Shown here piece after piece: positions 34,568 through 42,657 of a DNA stretch of 64,000 nt. A program made the position numbers and the translations under genes. Each line of letters starts with the position of its first letter. Position 1 is the first letter of the stretch. The DNA is from Symbiobacteriaceae bacterium. GTDB lineage: Bacteria; Bacillota; Sulfobacillia; Symbiobacteriales; Symbiobacteriaceae. A model generated the notes under the pieces. It saw only the letters and a list, made by a program, of their open reading frames with translations. It had not been told where the DNA came from and made no database searches. The stretch spans positions 1 through 64,000 of the forward strand of contig JARBUG010000002.1 in the NCBI GenBank assembly GCA_029239785.1, given 5' to 3'.

Positions 34568-35848
34568 TCACCTCTCTGCAACCACATAGGTAGCACGCCC
34601 GGTCGTGTCGGTAACCACGTGAATCCGGTCGCCAATCACCAGGCTAAGGAGGTCCGCCTTGGCGCCATCGCGCAGGATGGCTGCCTGCGGGTCCATACTG
34701 ATCGTCACGATTTGCCCTTCTGCCTCCACGTGAATGACGGACTGCGTCGGGTTAACGCCGACCAACTTCCCGCTCAGAGAGGCCGATACAGCGTCAAGCA
34801 CCCGCACCTGTTCGGCCATCTGGTCAAGAACCAGATAGGCCACCTTCGCGCCGTTGACCTGACTGAGGCTGGCCGGCTTTCCGTTCAGGAAGACCAGCGC
34901 ACCCGGCTGCAGGGGGTACGTGCGCGTACCATCTTTCAGCGTCACGGTGGCATTGGTGCGGTCGGTCTGCAGGTTCGTGCCGAATACATCCGTGAAACGG
35001 GCATCCACATACGTCGCCAAGCCATCGGACCCCAGCACAATCCAGACCTGATCAAGCGGCTTGATCAGGGCCGCGGCTGACGGGGCGCCGCCCCGGAAAT
35101 ACTCGGCCTGCGCGGCCATGGTAAAGGTACGCTCCTGGCCCAGTTCGTCGCGAACGACGCCCTGGCGAGTTTGTGGGTCAAACCGCGTCAAGGTGCCGGT
35201 CAGGTGAAACATTTGGCCCCGGCCGGAGATCAGGCGAAACAGCGCTGCACTGCCTTCGGCCCGGGTTACTGGTTGCTCGGGCCGGAACGCGCCATCTTCG
35301 AAGCCAGACATGAGCCCCGTGGCTCTGGCTACCTTCACGAAACCGCGCGCCCAGTCGGGAATGGCGGCATCGTCGGCGTAGCCGGTCGCTTCGAAGCGTT
35401 GCCCGCGTGCCTGGGCAGACAGACCGGCCAGGCGGACCAGAATGACGGCCATTTGCGCTCGGGTCAGTTGGTCCTCAGGCCCGAAGCTGCCATTGGGATA
35501 CCCCTCTACAACGCCCAGCTCTGCCAGCGACTCGACGTACCCGTTGGCCCAGTGCCAAGTGGCAATGTCGGTAAAACGGGAAGGATACCGTGCGAGCAGT
35601 TGGGCGTCATCTTGAAATCCTTCACTGGCCACCAGCAGCTTGGCCAGCTGGGCACGCGTCAAAGGCCCCTCGGGGTCGAATTCACCTTGGTCGTTGCCGG
35701 CAACGATTCGTTTCGCCATAAGGGCAGAAACCATGGGAGCCGACCAGTGGCTCGCCATGTCAACAAGCAACCCCATCGCCGGTTGGGCTGCGGCAATGAC
35801 CACCGCCGCAGCGCCAGCCAGTATCACCCAGCGCTTCTTCTGCTCCAT
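34568..35848 (-). CDS. SLH-domain surface protein
   Basis: This 426-residue secreted protein has a signal sequence (RWVILAGAAAVVIAAAQPAMG) and three S-layer-homology modules at about residues 30-210 (HWSAPMVSALMAKRIVAG; HWANGYVESLAELGVVEGYPNG; IPDWARGFVKVARATGLMSG). The rest is beta-rich (TFTMAAQAEYFRGG...; TISMDPQAAILRDGAKADLL) and resembles repeated small domains of unknown function. SLH modules bind pyruvylated wall polymer in characterised systems. It is the first gene of a two-gene unit with the subtilase. Confidence 0.92.
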   Translation of the reverse strand: MEQKKRWVILAGAAAVVIAAAQPAMGLLVDMASHWSAPMVSALMAKRIVAGNDQGEFDPEGPLTRAQLAKLLVASEGFQDDAQLLARYPSRFTDIATWHWANGYVESLAELGVVEGYPNGSFGPEDQLTRAQMAVILVRLAGLSAQARGQRFEATGYADDAAIPDWARGFVKVARATGLMSGFEDGAFRPEQPVTRAEGSAALFRLISGRGQMFHLTGTLTRFDPQTRQGVVRDELGQERTFTMAAQAEYFRGGAPSAAALIKPLDQVWIVLGSDGLATYVDARFTDVFGTNLQTDRTNATVTLKDGTRTYPLQPGALVFLNGKPASLSQVNGAKVAYLVLDQMAEQVRVLDAVSASLSGKLVGVNPTQSVIHVEAEGQIVTISMDPQAAILRDGAKADLLSLVIGDRIHVVTDTTGRATYVVAER

Positions 35849-36013
35849 GGTTTTCCACACCCTGGTCTACTTACGTCGAGCGGAATGTAACGGTACTGAA
35901 TTCGTTGAAGCCCGGGCGTTTCCTGTGACAACTTGTGCTTAAGAATTAGGTATAGGAGGAAATAGTTTACCTTGGTATTTGACTCCCTCGACGGCCGAAA
36001 GGTTTCACGCAAA

Positions 36014-36042
36014 TTGACTTGTCCTTGCCATACCCCTATACT
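36014..36042 (+). promoter_or_regulatory. Sigma-A type promoter of the deacetylase operon
   Basis: TTGACT (36014-36019), a 17-base spacer and TATACT (36037-36042) form a strong promoter. A small hairpin CCTGTC/GACAGG lies in the leader (about 36058-36074). A CCCCTA/TAGGGG stem with following Ts overlaps the -10, but it would not be fully transcribed. Confidence 0.85.
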
Positions 36043-36095
36043 CGTAGGGGGATTTTTCCTGTCTACCGGACAGGCAGGCTAGGAGGCCAGTGACA

Positions 36096-36911
36096 GTGAG
36101 GCGTATCCTTGCTAAGGTTTTTCGCAGTGGCTTGAGAGCGTTGGCCGCGATGCGTTCGCTCCTTCCTGCAGCGCGGGGCGCCCGCATTCTTACATACCAC
36201 TCGGTCCGCCCCGACGGCCCTGGCTCCCGGAGCAGCTTCGTGCACCCGTCCGACTTTGCCGCACAAATGGCCTGGCTGGTGGGCGCGGGGTATGAAGTTG
36301 TCTCACTCGCTCGCCTGGCTGAACAGCTTGCGGCCGGACAGCCTGTGCCGGACCGGTGGGTCTGCATTACGTTTGATGACGGGTACGCTGATAACTATCA
36401 GCACGCCTTTCCGGTGCTTAAGCGGCATGGACTGCCAGCCACCGTTTTTCTGGTGACCGGCAGAATTGACCAGGACCCGCTCTTTCTTACCCAGGCGCAG
36501 ATTGACGAGATGCTGGTGGGCGGAATTACGTTCGGTGCCCACACCGTCGACCACGTTTCGCTCAGCAGCCTGCCGCCGGAAGAGGCGCGCCGGCAGATAT
36601 GGGGGTCGACGGAACAGCTCGTGCAGCTGACATCAGAACCGCCCTTGCACTTCTGTTACCCGTTTGGCCATTACAACGCCACCGTGGAGGGGTTCGTGCG
36701 CGACGCCGGGTTCCGTACCTGCTGTACCGAGCAGGCGGGCATCGTGGGCAGTGGGACCGACCCACTCCGGCTCGTGCGGGCGGGCATTTTGGGAACCGAT
36801 TCTCTGCATGACTTTCAGTTGAAAGTACGCGGCGGTTACGATTGGTGGATCAATATCTACATGCGTCTGGAAGAGCGGCGCCGTCGCCGTCGAGGGGGCC
36901 AACCGGCATGA
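36096..36911 (+). CDS. Polysaccharide deacetylase (NodB fold)
   Basis: This 271-residue protein of carbohydrate esterase family 4 probably removes acetyl groups from a GlcNAc-containing wall polymer. It has the metal and catalytic motifs TFDDGYADNYQHA (Asp pair) and GAHTVDHVSLSS (HxxxH), plus CYPFGHYN. No clear signal peptide is seen, but the basic N-terminus with RALAAMRSLLPA may bind membrane. GTG 36096 has AGGAGG nine bases upstream; GTG 36090 is only three bases away from it. It overlaps the next gene by four bases (ATGA). Confidence 0.92.
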   Translation: MRRILAKVFRSGLRALAAMRSLLPAARGARILTYHSVRPDGPGSRSSFVHPSDFAAQMAWLVGAGYEVVSLARLAEQLAAGQPVPDRWVCITFDDGYADNYQHAFPVLKRHGLPATVFLVTGRIDQDPLFLTQAQIDEMLVGGITFGAHTVDHVSLSSLPPEEARRQIWGSTEQLVQLTSEPPLHFCYPFGHYNATVEGFVRDAGFRTCCTEQAGIVGSGTDPLRLVRAGILGTDSLHDFQLKVRGGYDWWINIYMRLEERRRRRRGGQPA

Positions 36912-38035
36912 GTTTGACTGTTGAACGGCTGCCATCATTTGAAGCGGCGCACACGGTATGGAACCGCCTGCTGGTGGCTGATGGCCACGCCACCTTCTTC
37001 TCAACGCCCACTTGGCTGCAGACCTGGTGGGATCATCACCGGTCCGGCCGGGAACTGCTGCTGTTGGTGGTGCGTGAAGGCGCCGAACCCGTCGGGTTTG
37101 CGCCTCTGATGACCGAGCCCGTCACGGGCGGGCGGGCGGTGCTTTTCCTGGGGTCCGGCCTGTCGGATTATGCCGACGTGCTGGTAGACGAGTCCCGGGC
37201 CGGGCGACGGGACACGGTTTACGCGCTCCTCGATTACTTGGGGACCCAGTTCCGGGGCGCCCTGTTTGACTTTCAGCAGATTCCCTCGCACAGCCCCACG
37301 CTGGGCTTCATGCAGGAGTGGCTCCGGGAACGGAGTTTAGCCGGTGTGACTGCTGTCCAGGATGTCTGCCCGGTCATTCGCCTACCCGAGACGCCTGAGG
37401 AATACCATAAAGAGCTCAGGAAGAGCTTTCTGGCCGACATCCGGCGCGGCGAACGCCGCCTGCGGGAGCGGGGCGAAGTGGTGATTACCGACCACATCAC
37501 CCCGGCAGATGGCGACTGGACAGGCCTGCGCGATCAAATGTCGGAGCTGCAGAGCCAGCGCATGCGCACCAAGGGCGAAATCCCCATGTGGCAGGGCCCC
37601 CTGGGGGCGTTCGTCAAAGATGTGCTCGCCGCCACCGACGCCACCGGGCAGCTGCGCCTGACCGGCGTCTATCTTGATGGAAAGCTGATCGCCTACGAAC
37701 TCTGCTTTCTGCACAAAACCACGATTTTCGCCTGGAGCCGGGCGTTTGACGAGGAGCACCGCAACACCGGGCCGGGCAAAATCGCCCTCCTTCACCTCCT
37801 GGAAACGGGGATTGGCCAGGGGTACCGGCTGTTTGATCTGCTGCGGGGCGAGGAGCCCTACAAGGAGCTCTGGACCAACGGGCAGATTCAGAACATGCGG
37901 CTGACATTCGTGGTGCGGCCATCGCTGGGCGCCCTGGTGGCGTACAAGTACCGCACTTCGTGGAAAGAGCAGCTGCGTAAGCTGGCGGTACTACGGCGGC
38001 TGAACCGGTTGGTCAAGTCCCTGCGGGGAGGGTAG
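36908..38035 (+). CDS. CelD/BcsL-type acyltransferase (GNAT fold)
   Basis: This 375-residue protein resembles the CelD/FemAB-like GNAT acyltransferases found in exopolysaccharide and cellulose loci. Marks are FFSTPTWLQTWWDHHRSGRELLLL at the N-terminus (given here in part), DIRRGERRLRERGEV, and FAWSRAFDEEHRNTGPGKIALLHLLE with FDLLRGEEPYKELW near the C-terminus. It probably acylates or adds an amino acid to a cell-surface glycan. Its start overlaps the deacetylase stop, so the two act in one operon. The substrate is not known. Confidence 0.85.
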   Translation: MSLTVERLPSFEAAHTVWNRLLVADGHATFFSTPTWLQTWWDHHRSGRELLLLVVREGAEPVGFAPLMTEPVTGGRAVLFLGSGLSDYADVLVDESRAGRRDTVYALLDYLGTQFRGALFDFQQIPSHSPTLGFMQEWLRERSLAGVTAVQDVCPVIRLPETPEEYHKELRKSFLADIRRGERRLRERGEVVITDHITPADGDWTGLRDQMSELQSQRMRTKGEIPMWQGPLGAFVKDVLAATDATGQLRLTGVYLDGKLIAYELCFLHKTTIFAWSRAFDEEHRNTGPGKIALLHLLETGIGQGYRLFDLLRGEEPYKELWTNGQIQNMRLTFVVRPSLGALVAYKYRTSWKEQLRKLAVLRRLNRLVKSLRGG

Positions 38036-38040
38036 TCGGT

Positions 38041-38667
38041 ATGGGAATGCTGACGCGCTGGCGGGAGTACGCCCGCCAGTATGGCACACTCGGGTTGATG
38101 CAGCGTGTGGGCGCCCGCCTGGTGCGGCCGGTTTGGGAGCGCTCCCACATGCATTTGCTGGTGCTGGAGGCTGCGCCGCGTTTGGTGGAACCCCGTACGC
38201 CTGTGCGAGTGGACGTGCTGCGGGCGGGAAATCCACAGGCTGCGGGTTTGGTTGGTAATGACTGGTCGGTGCGCTGGGCGAATGGGGATATCTGCTATGG
38301 TGCCTGGCGTGAAGGCAACCTGGTTCACCATTCATGGGTGACACGGGCGGATTCGTACATTGCGGAGATTCGGGTCTGGGTCAGGCCCGGCAGCGATGAG
38401 GCGTACATCTACGACTGCTTCACCGATGGCTCCTGCAGGGGCCTGGGCATCTTCCCGGCGGTTTTATCCACAGTGGGTGGCATGCTGTTCGACCGGGGCG
38501 TCAGGCGTGTCTGGATTGCCGTGGAGGCAGAGAACTTGTCCTCCCGCAAGGCGATTGAACGGGCGGGCTTCCGTCTGGCGTGCACGGTAATGTACCGACG
38601 GTTTGGCGGCTGGGTTCGCAAGGAAGTGCGGGGCGAGGCGGGGATGCCGCCCTGCCCGTTGGGTTAG
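38041..38667 (+). CDS. GNAT-family N-acetyltransferase
   Basis: This 208-residue protein has a GNAT core in its C-terminal half (YIYDCFTDGSCRGLGIFPAVL, AVEAENLSSRKAIERAGFRL). The first 60 residues are basic and may form a separate helix pair. It starts five bases after the previous gene behind GGGGAGGG, making a deacetylase-acyltransferase-GNAT operon likely involved in surface-glycan decoration. A strong terminator follows. The acetyl acceptor is unknown. Confidence 0.88.
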   Translation: MGMLTRWREYARQYGTLGLMQRVGARLVRPVWERSHMHLLVLEAAPRLVEPRTPVRVDVLRAGNPQAAGLVGNDWSVRWANGDICYGAWREGNLVHHSWVTRADSYIAEIRVWVRPGSDEAYIYDCFTDGSCRGLGIFPAVLSTVGGMLFDRGVRRVWIAVEAENLSSRKAIERAGFRLACTVMYRRFGGWVRKEVRGEAGMPPCPLG

Positions 38668-38677
38668 GTATGCGTGT

Positions 38678-38714
38678 GCCGGGCGCCCTCAGGGGGGCGC
38701 CCGGCGCTTCTTTT
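38678..38714 (+). terminator. Terminator of deacetylase operon
   Basis: A ten-base-pair stem (GCCGGGCGCC / GGCGCCCGGC) is followed by GCTTCTTTT. Confidence 0.9.
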
Positions 38715-38746
38715 GCCCCCCGTCTGCTCATAAGGTAGGGCCGGGG

Positions 38747-39649
38747 GTGACCGCGGTGGCGGATGAGATCATCTATTTCATCAGCGATACACACCTGGGG
38801 GACGGCACCGGGGCGGACCGCTTCCGCTTCCCGGCGCAGCTGATGGGCCTGCTGGCCCGGATCGAGGCTGAGCCCCGGGCCCACCTTGTTCTGCTTGGCG
38901 ACTTCATGGAACTGTGGGCAACCGGCCTGGAAGGCTGCCTCGTTCGTCATGCCGCGACTTTCGGCCGGCTGGGGGCAATCGCCAACACCCACCCGGTCAC
39001 CTATGTAGTGGGCAACCACGACTGCCTGCCGTGGTATTACTTCATCGACCAGGGCGCCGGGCGGATTCGGGTGGCCGAGCGCTTCACAGCGGCCCGGGGC
39101 GGGCTGGTGGCACTCCACGGCCACCAGTTCGACCCGTTCAACAAAGTGAAGATTACCGAGGGCCACGTAAAGGTGCCCTGGATTCGCCGCCTGGTGCAGG
39201 CCATGGGCTTTCTGGGCCGCGTGGGCGGCCAGGAGACCGGCGACCTGCTGGCCGATGCCGGCGGGGCTCTGGAGCAGGCGGCATCGGCCCTGGAGACACT
39301 GTTGCCCGCCTGGGATGAGGACTCCCGCAAATCGCTGCGGGGGCTCCTGCGCGGGACTGTGGATATCCTGTCACGGGAGTCCCCGGGCGAACGGGGGTAT
39401 CCACCGGGGGAGCGCACCTACCAGGAGGCAGCTCTGGGCCTCATGCGCAGCGGGGCACGCATCGTGGTGATGGGGCACACGCATCATCCCATGATGCGGC
39501 GTTACGGGAACCGCACATACGTGAACACCGGGTCGTGGGTCTCGGACAAATATCCCCCGACCTATGCCCGTTATGCCGGGGGCCAGATCCAACTGCTGGA
39601 GGCTAATACCCACCAGCCCTACAGCCCGCCCGAGGGGGAGCAACAATGA
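38747..39649 (+). CDS. Calcineurin-like metallophosphoesterase (LpxH-like)
   Basis: This 300-residue protein has the five motifs of binuclear metallophosphoesterases: ISDTHLGDG, LLGDFMELW, VVGNHDCLPW, LHGHQFDP and VMGHTHHPMMRR. The layout resembles UDP-2,3-diacylglucosamine diphosphatase, though lipid A is not expected in a Gram-positive cell, so the substrate is unknown. GTG 38747 follows AAGGTAGGG; GTG 38756 is an alternative. It lies after the terminator of the deacetylase operon, and read-through or a separate promoter is needed. Confidence 0.88.
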   Translation: MTAVADEIIYFISDTHLGDGTGADRFRFPAQLMGLLARIEAEPRAHLVLLGDFMELWATGLEGCLVRHAATFGRLGAIANTHPVTYVVGNHDCLPWYYFIDQGAGRIRVAERFTAARGGLVALHGHQFDPFNKVKITEGHVKVPWIRRLVQAMGFLGRVGGQETGDLLADAGGALEQAASALETLLPAWDEDSRKSLRGLLRGTVDILSRESPGERGYPPGERTYQEAALGLMRSGARIVVMGHTHHPMMRRYGNRTYVNTGSWVSDKYPPTYARYAGGQIQLLEANTHQPYSPPEGEQQ

Positions 39650-39682
39650 GAACCGCCGCCAGTGCCTGGCGGCGGTTCTTTT
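39650..39682 (+). terminator. Terminator between phosphoesterase and ctpA
   Basis: A 13-base-pair stem (GAACCGCCGCCAG / CTGGCGGCGGTTC) with a three-base loop is followed by TTTT. It lies between convergent genes. Confidence 0.9.
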
Positions 39683-39686
39683 ATGC

Positions 39687-41078
39687 CTAGTGGCCCAGCT
39701 TGGCCCGGAGCAACTCCACAGCCTTTTCGAGCTGCACGTCTGCTGCGGTGTTCCCCTTGCTCTTGGACGCCACTTCCTTGTTGAGGGCCTTCACAAACTC
39801 CTCGCCCACATAGTCAGGCGGCAGGTTCCGGTTGTGAGCGAACGTGTTGATCGCCTCCACGGTGTTCATGCCGAGGAAGCCGGTGGTCTCCACTGTGTAA
39901 CCAAGGTCCTGGAGCCGGTACTGCAGACGCAGCACGTCCAGGCCAGCGGAACTGGGGTAGAGGGGCCGGTCCAATTCCAGGGGTCCAACCCGTTCCGCGT
40001 CGGGCACAGGCTTTTCCACAACGTAGTCAGGAGTAAGGCCAATGCCGTGCACGTGGCGTTCCTTCGGCGTGAGGTATTCGGCCACCGTCACCTTCATGCC
40101 GCCGCCGGCCGTGAGGGTCAGGATTTGCTGTACGGTGCCCTTGCCGTAGGTGGTGGTGCCCACTAACGGTGCGGCGCCGTGGTCCTGAATGGCACCGGCG
40201 AGAATCTCCGCCGCCGAGGCGCTGCCGCCATCCACCAGAACAACGGTGGGCAGATTGATAAGCCGCCCCGAACTGGTCACGCTCTGCTGACCAGCCTGGC
40301 CAACCTCAATTACAACCGTTTCACCCTTCGGCACAAACGCACTGGCAATATCCACGCCGGCCGACAGGTAACCGCCACCATTCTGGCGGATATCCAGAAT
40401 CAGGCCCTTGGCGCCTTCCTGCTTAAGCGATTCGACCGCCTGGTAGAAGAGTCGAACCGAATCGTCACCAAAACTGTTTAGTTGCAGATACCCGACGCCA
40501 TTTTCGAGCATTTTGCTCTCGACCTCAGGAATGCTGATATTCTCACGCACCAGCGTAATCGTGAAGGTCAGACGCTGCGAGGGCCGTTCGATCTTCAGCT
40601 TTACGCTTGTGCCGGCTGCGCCCCTAATTTTGGAGACCGCTACGTCGGAACCCACCCCGACCATCGATTCGCCGTCGACCTCCAGAATGCGGTCGCCGGT
40701 GAGCAATCCTGCCCGAAATGCCGGGCTCCCCTTGATCGGAGAGGTGATCGTGATGTAATCGCCGTCCTGCTCCAGGTAGGCGCCGATGCCACTGAACTGC
40801 CCGTTGAGGCTGTTCAGGAAATCGGTATACTCACTCGCCGTGTAGTAGTTTGTGTGCGGGTCTCCAAGTGCTTCAAGACCGCCTTTGATGGCGCCTGCCG
40901 TGAACTTGTCCAGGTCGGCGCCGTCCTTGTGATAGGCCGCAACCACCTGATAGACGGTTCGGATGCGCTCGAGCATCTCGTCGACGCCGGTCGCTGCAGA
41001 CGCCGCACCCAGGGAGACCGTCAGGCTAAGCACTACGATGGTCATTACCGCAAGGAGCTTTTTCTTACTTAGGTTCAC
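39687..41078 (-). CDS. ctpA: C-terminal processing protease (S41) with PDZ and wall-binding domain
   Basis: This 463-residue secreted or membrane-anchored protease has a signal sequence (residues 1-29), a PDZ domain (SGIGAYLEQDGDYITI ... GLLTGDRILEVDGE) and an S41 catalytic domain. The Ser is in VDGGSASAAEILAGA, and the Lys in GTTTYGKGTVQQ. A C-terminal peptidoglycan-binding-like segment (DVLRLQYRLQDLGYTVETTG) follows. CtpA/B proteins trim or degrade extracellular proteins; in spore formers CtpB acts in sigma-K control. The specific role here is not evident. Confidence 0.92.
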   Translation of the reverse strand: MNLSKKKLLAVMTIVVLSLTVSLGAASAATGVDEMLERIRTVYQVVAAYHKDGADLDKFTAGAIKGGLEALGDPHTNYYTASEYTDFLNSLNGQFSGIGAYLEQDGDYITITSPIKGSPAFRAGLLTGDRILEVDGESMVGVGSDVAVSKIRGAAGTSVKLKIERPSQRLTFTITLVRENISIPEVESKMLENGVGYLQLNSFGDDSVRLFYQAVESLKQEGAKGLILDIRQNGGGYLSAGVDIASAFVPKGETVVIEVGQAGQQSVTSSGRLINLPTVVLVDGGSASAAEILAGAIQDHGAAPLVGTTTYGKGTVQQILTLTAGGGMKVTVAEYLTPKERHVHGIGLTPDYVVEKPVPDAERVGPLELDRPLYPSSAGLDVLRLQYRLQDLGYTVETTGFLGMNTVEAINTFAHNRNLPPDYVGEEFVKALNKEVASKSKGNTAADVQLEKAVELLRAKLGH

Positions 41079-41100
41079 TATAGCTTTGCCTCCTACTTAT

Positions 41101-41124
41101 GAACGGGGGCAAAAGCCCCCGTTC
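41101..41124 (-). terminator. Hairpin between hypothetical gene and ctpA
   Basis: GAACGGGGGC and GCCCCCGTTC form a perfect ten-base-pair stem with a four-base loop. The T-run is poor on the - strand, so it may only partly end transcription before ctpA. Confidence 0.55.
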
Positions 41125-41140
41125 TATGTACCACCCTATG

Positions 41141-41671
41141 TTACTTAGACGCAGCGGTGAGTGAATCCGCTTCCGAGAAGGCCACATCCGGGGTCTGTCC
41201 CCGCACCAGGATGACGTTGACAAAGTGCGCAGCCTGCCGTTCGGACCAGAGGCCACGCTCGAATACCAGACTGCCTCCGACCAGCGGCACACTGACCACG
41301 AGTTTCTCAACCTGTGTGGCCGCATCCATGACATGGAGCAGTCCATCGCCGGCTTCGAAGTGAATTCTCGTCCCACCGTAGCGCTTGGCAACAGTGTAGA
41401 GCTTTTCTGCATCAGCACGCTTGAGGCGGGCCGCAACCTGGCCAAAAGGAACAACCTGGATAATGCCTTCCTTCAGCTTCTTGTCTTCCCAGACCCGGTA
41501 ATACCGGACTCCTTCCCGCATCCACGTGAAGAAGCAGAAGCTGGCTGGATCAAGTCCCTGTTTCGTGAGCCGTTGCCGGGCTTCCTCTAGCGACTGAACA
41601 GTAAAAAGTTGGTCCGATTCGGCGTAGTGTCCTACTTCCTGAGTGTCAATCTTCCTCAGTGAGCGGCGCAA
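41141..41671 (-). CDS. Conserved-looking hypothetical protein
   Basis: This 176-residue soluble protein has no motif that I recognise. It has no signal peptide or membrane segment. Mixed charged sequence (VQSLEEARQRLTKQGLDP; RLKRADAEKLYTVAKRY) suggests a compact alpha/beta fold. TTG 41671 is supported by GGGGGG nine bases upstream and a promoter about 50 bases further. It lies upstream of ctpA on the same strand and could be co-transcribed. Function is unknown. Confidence 0.65.
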   Translation of the reverse strand: MRRSLRKIDTQEVGHYAESDQLFTVQSLEEARQRLTKQGLDPASFCFFTWMREGVRYYRVWEDKKLKEGIIQVVPFGQVAARLKRADAEKLYTVAKRYGGTRIHFEAGDGLLHVMDAATQVEKLVVSVPLVGGSLVFERGLWSERQAAHFVNVILVRGQTPDVAFSEADSLTAASK

Positions 41672-41727
41672 CGTTGCACGCCCCCCTCTCGCATGAATTT
41701 TCTAAAGGCCGAACGTTTCCAAGTGCT

Positions 41728-41757
41728 ATTATCCCATAAATATGGATGAAAAGTAAA
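41728..41757 (-). promoter_or_regulatory. Promoter of the hypothetical gene
   Basis: TTTACT (41752-41757) and GATAAT (41728-41733) on the - strand are spaced by 18 bases. The start would be near 41721. Confidence 0.6.
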
Positions 41758-41858
41758 CTATCTAGCCATATCTTGCATTTGATGTCCGTTGAAATGCCTG
41801 GATTATCGCAATATACCGCTGCCTGGGTGATGTTTCCGCTAACGAGAAATGATGTTCC

Positions 41859-41887
41859 TTGACGTTCGAACCAGCAGAGTGGATAAT
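41859..41887 (+). promoter_or_regulatory. Promoter of the TPR lipoprotein gene
   Basis: TTGACG (41859-41864), a 17-base spacer and GATAAT (41882-41887) precede the gene by about 60 bases. Confidence 0.8.
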
Positions 41888-41950
41888 CTTCAGTGCTACG
41901 ACAAGACTGGCTGCACGCTACGGTGCCGCTGAGGAGGAGAAACATTGCAT

Positions 41951-42604
41951 ATGAACAAAAGGCTTTCCACGATGATGTGTGCTCTGCTGGTTCTTGCTAT
42001 GGCACTGGCCGGCTGCGGTGCCAAGAAGGAAGCCAGCCCCGAACTGACCCCCGAGAAGGCGCGGGAAATGGCCTCGGAGAGCCTGAACCTGGTGCAGAAG
42101 GGGCAGTATGACGAAGCCAATAAGGCGCTCGAACAGATTGTTAAGGTAGAGCAAGGGGACGCGAAGAACTTCCTCCTGCTTGGCATTACCCGGTTCCAGA
42201 AGCAGGACTATCACGGTGCGCACGAGGCATACGACAAGGCCATCGCCCTGGATGCCAAGATGGTCGAAGCGTACCAGGGCAAGGCCAACGTCTTCCGGAA
42301 CCAGAAGAACCTGAAGGATGCCGAGGTCTGGTACCGCAAGGCCTGGCAGGTTCAGCCTCAGTATTTTGAAGCGTATACCGAGCTGGCCCTTCAGTTGAAG
42401 CTGGCCAACCGGATTCCCGAGGCCGTAGCTGTTATGCAGGAGGCTGTGACCAACAACCCGAACATGCCCCAGGCGTTCGCCGTGCTTGGCTTCTACCAGG
42501 TGGAGAACGGCCAGAAGGACGAGGCCCGCAAGAGCTTTGAAGCGGCCCTGAAGCTGGACCCCAACCACAAGGACGCCAAGGCCGGCCTGGACTCGCTGAA
42601 GTAG
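41951..42604 (+). CDS. TPR-repeat lipoprotein
   Basis: This protein of 217 residues has a lipoprotein signal ending in the lipobox LAGC (cysteine around residue 22 from ATG 41951) and then about five tetratricopeptide repeats (GQYDEANKALEQIVKVEQGD; AHEAYDKAIALDAKMVEAYQ; AEVWYRKAWQVQPQYFEAY; KSFEAALKLDPNHKDAKAG). It should sit on the outer face of the membrane and scaffold protein contacts. TTG 41945 is closer to the GAGGAGGAG ribosome binding site and may be the true start. Partner unknown. Confidence 0.88.
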   Translation: MNKRLSTMMCALLVLAMALAGCGAKKEASPELTPEKAREMASESLNLVQKGQYDEANKALEQIVKVEQGDAKNFLLLGITRFQKQDYHGAHEAYDKAIALDAKMVEAYQGKANVFRNQKNLKDAEVWYRKAWQVQPQYFEAYTELALQLKLANRIPEAVAVMQEAVTNNPNMPQAFAVLGFYQVENGQKDEARKSFEAALKLDPNHKDAKAGLDSLK

Positions 42605-42617
42605 CAGCCAATAAACG

Positions 42618-42650
42618 ACGGGAGAGGATGTTTCCTCTCCCGTTTTTCCT
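42618..42650. terminator. Terminator between TPR gene and SLH propeller gene
   Basis: An 11-base-pair stem (ACGGGAGAGGA / TCCTCTCCCGT) is followed on the + strand by TTTTCC; the - strand has a weaker CGTTTATTG tail, so it may serve both convergent genes. Confidence 0.88.
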
Positions 42651-42657
42651 TTGCACC

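Noticed and set aside
36033-36058. Terminator-like CCCCTA/TAGGGG hairpin with Ts before the deacetylase gene
   Set aside because: It overlaps the -10 element of a strong promoter, so only part would be transcribed; treated as coincidence.
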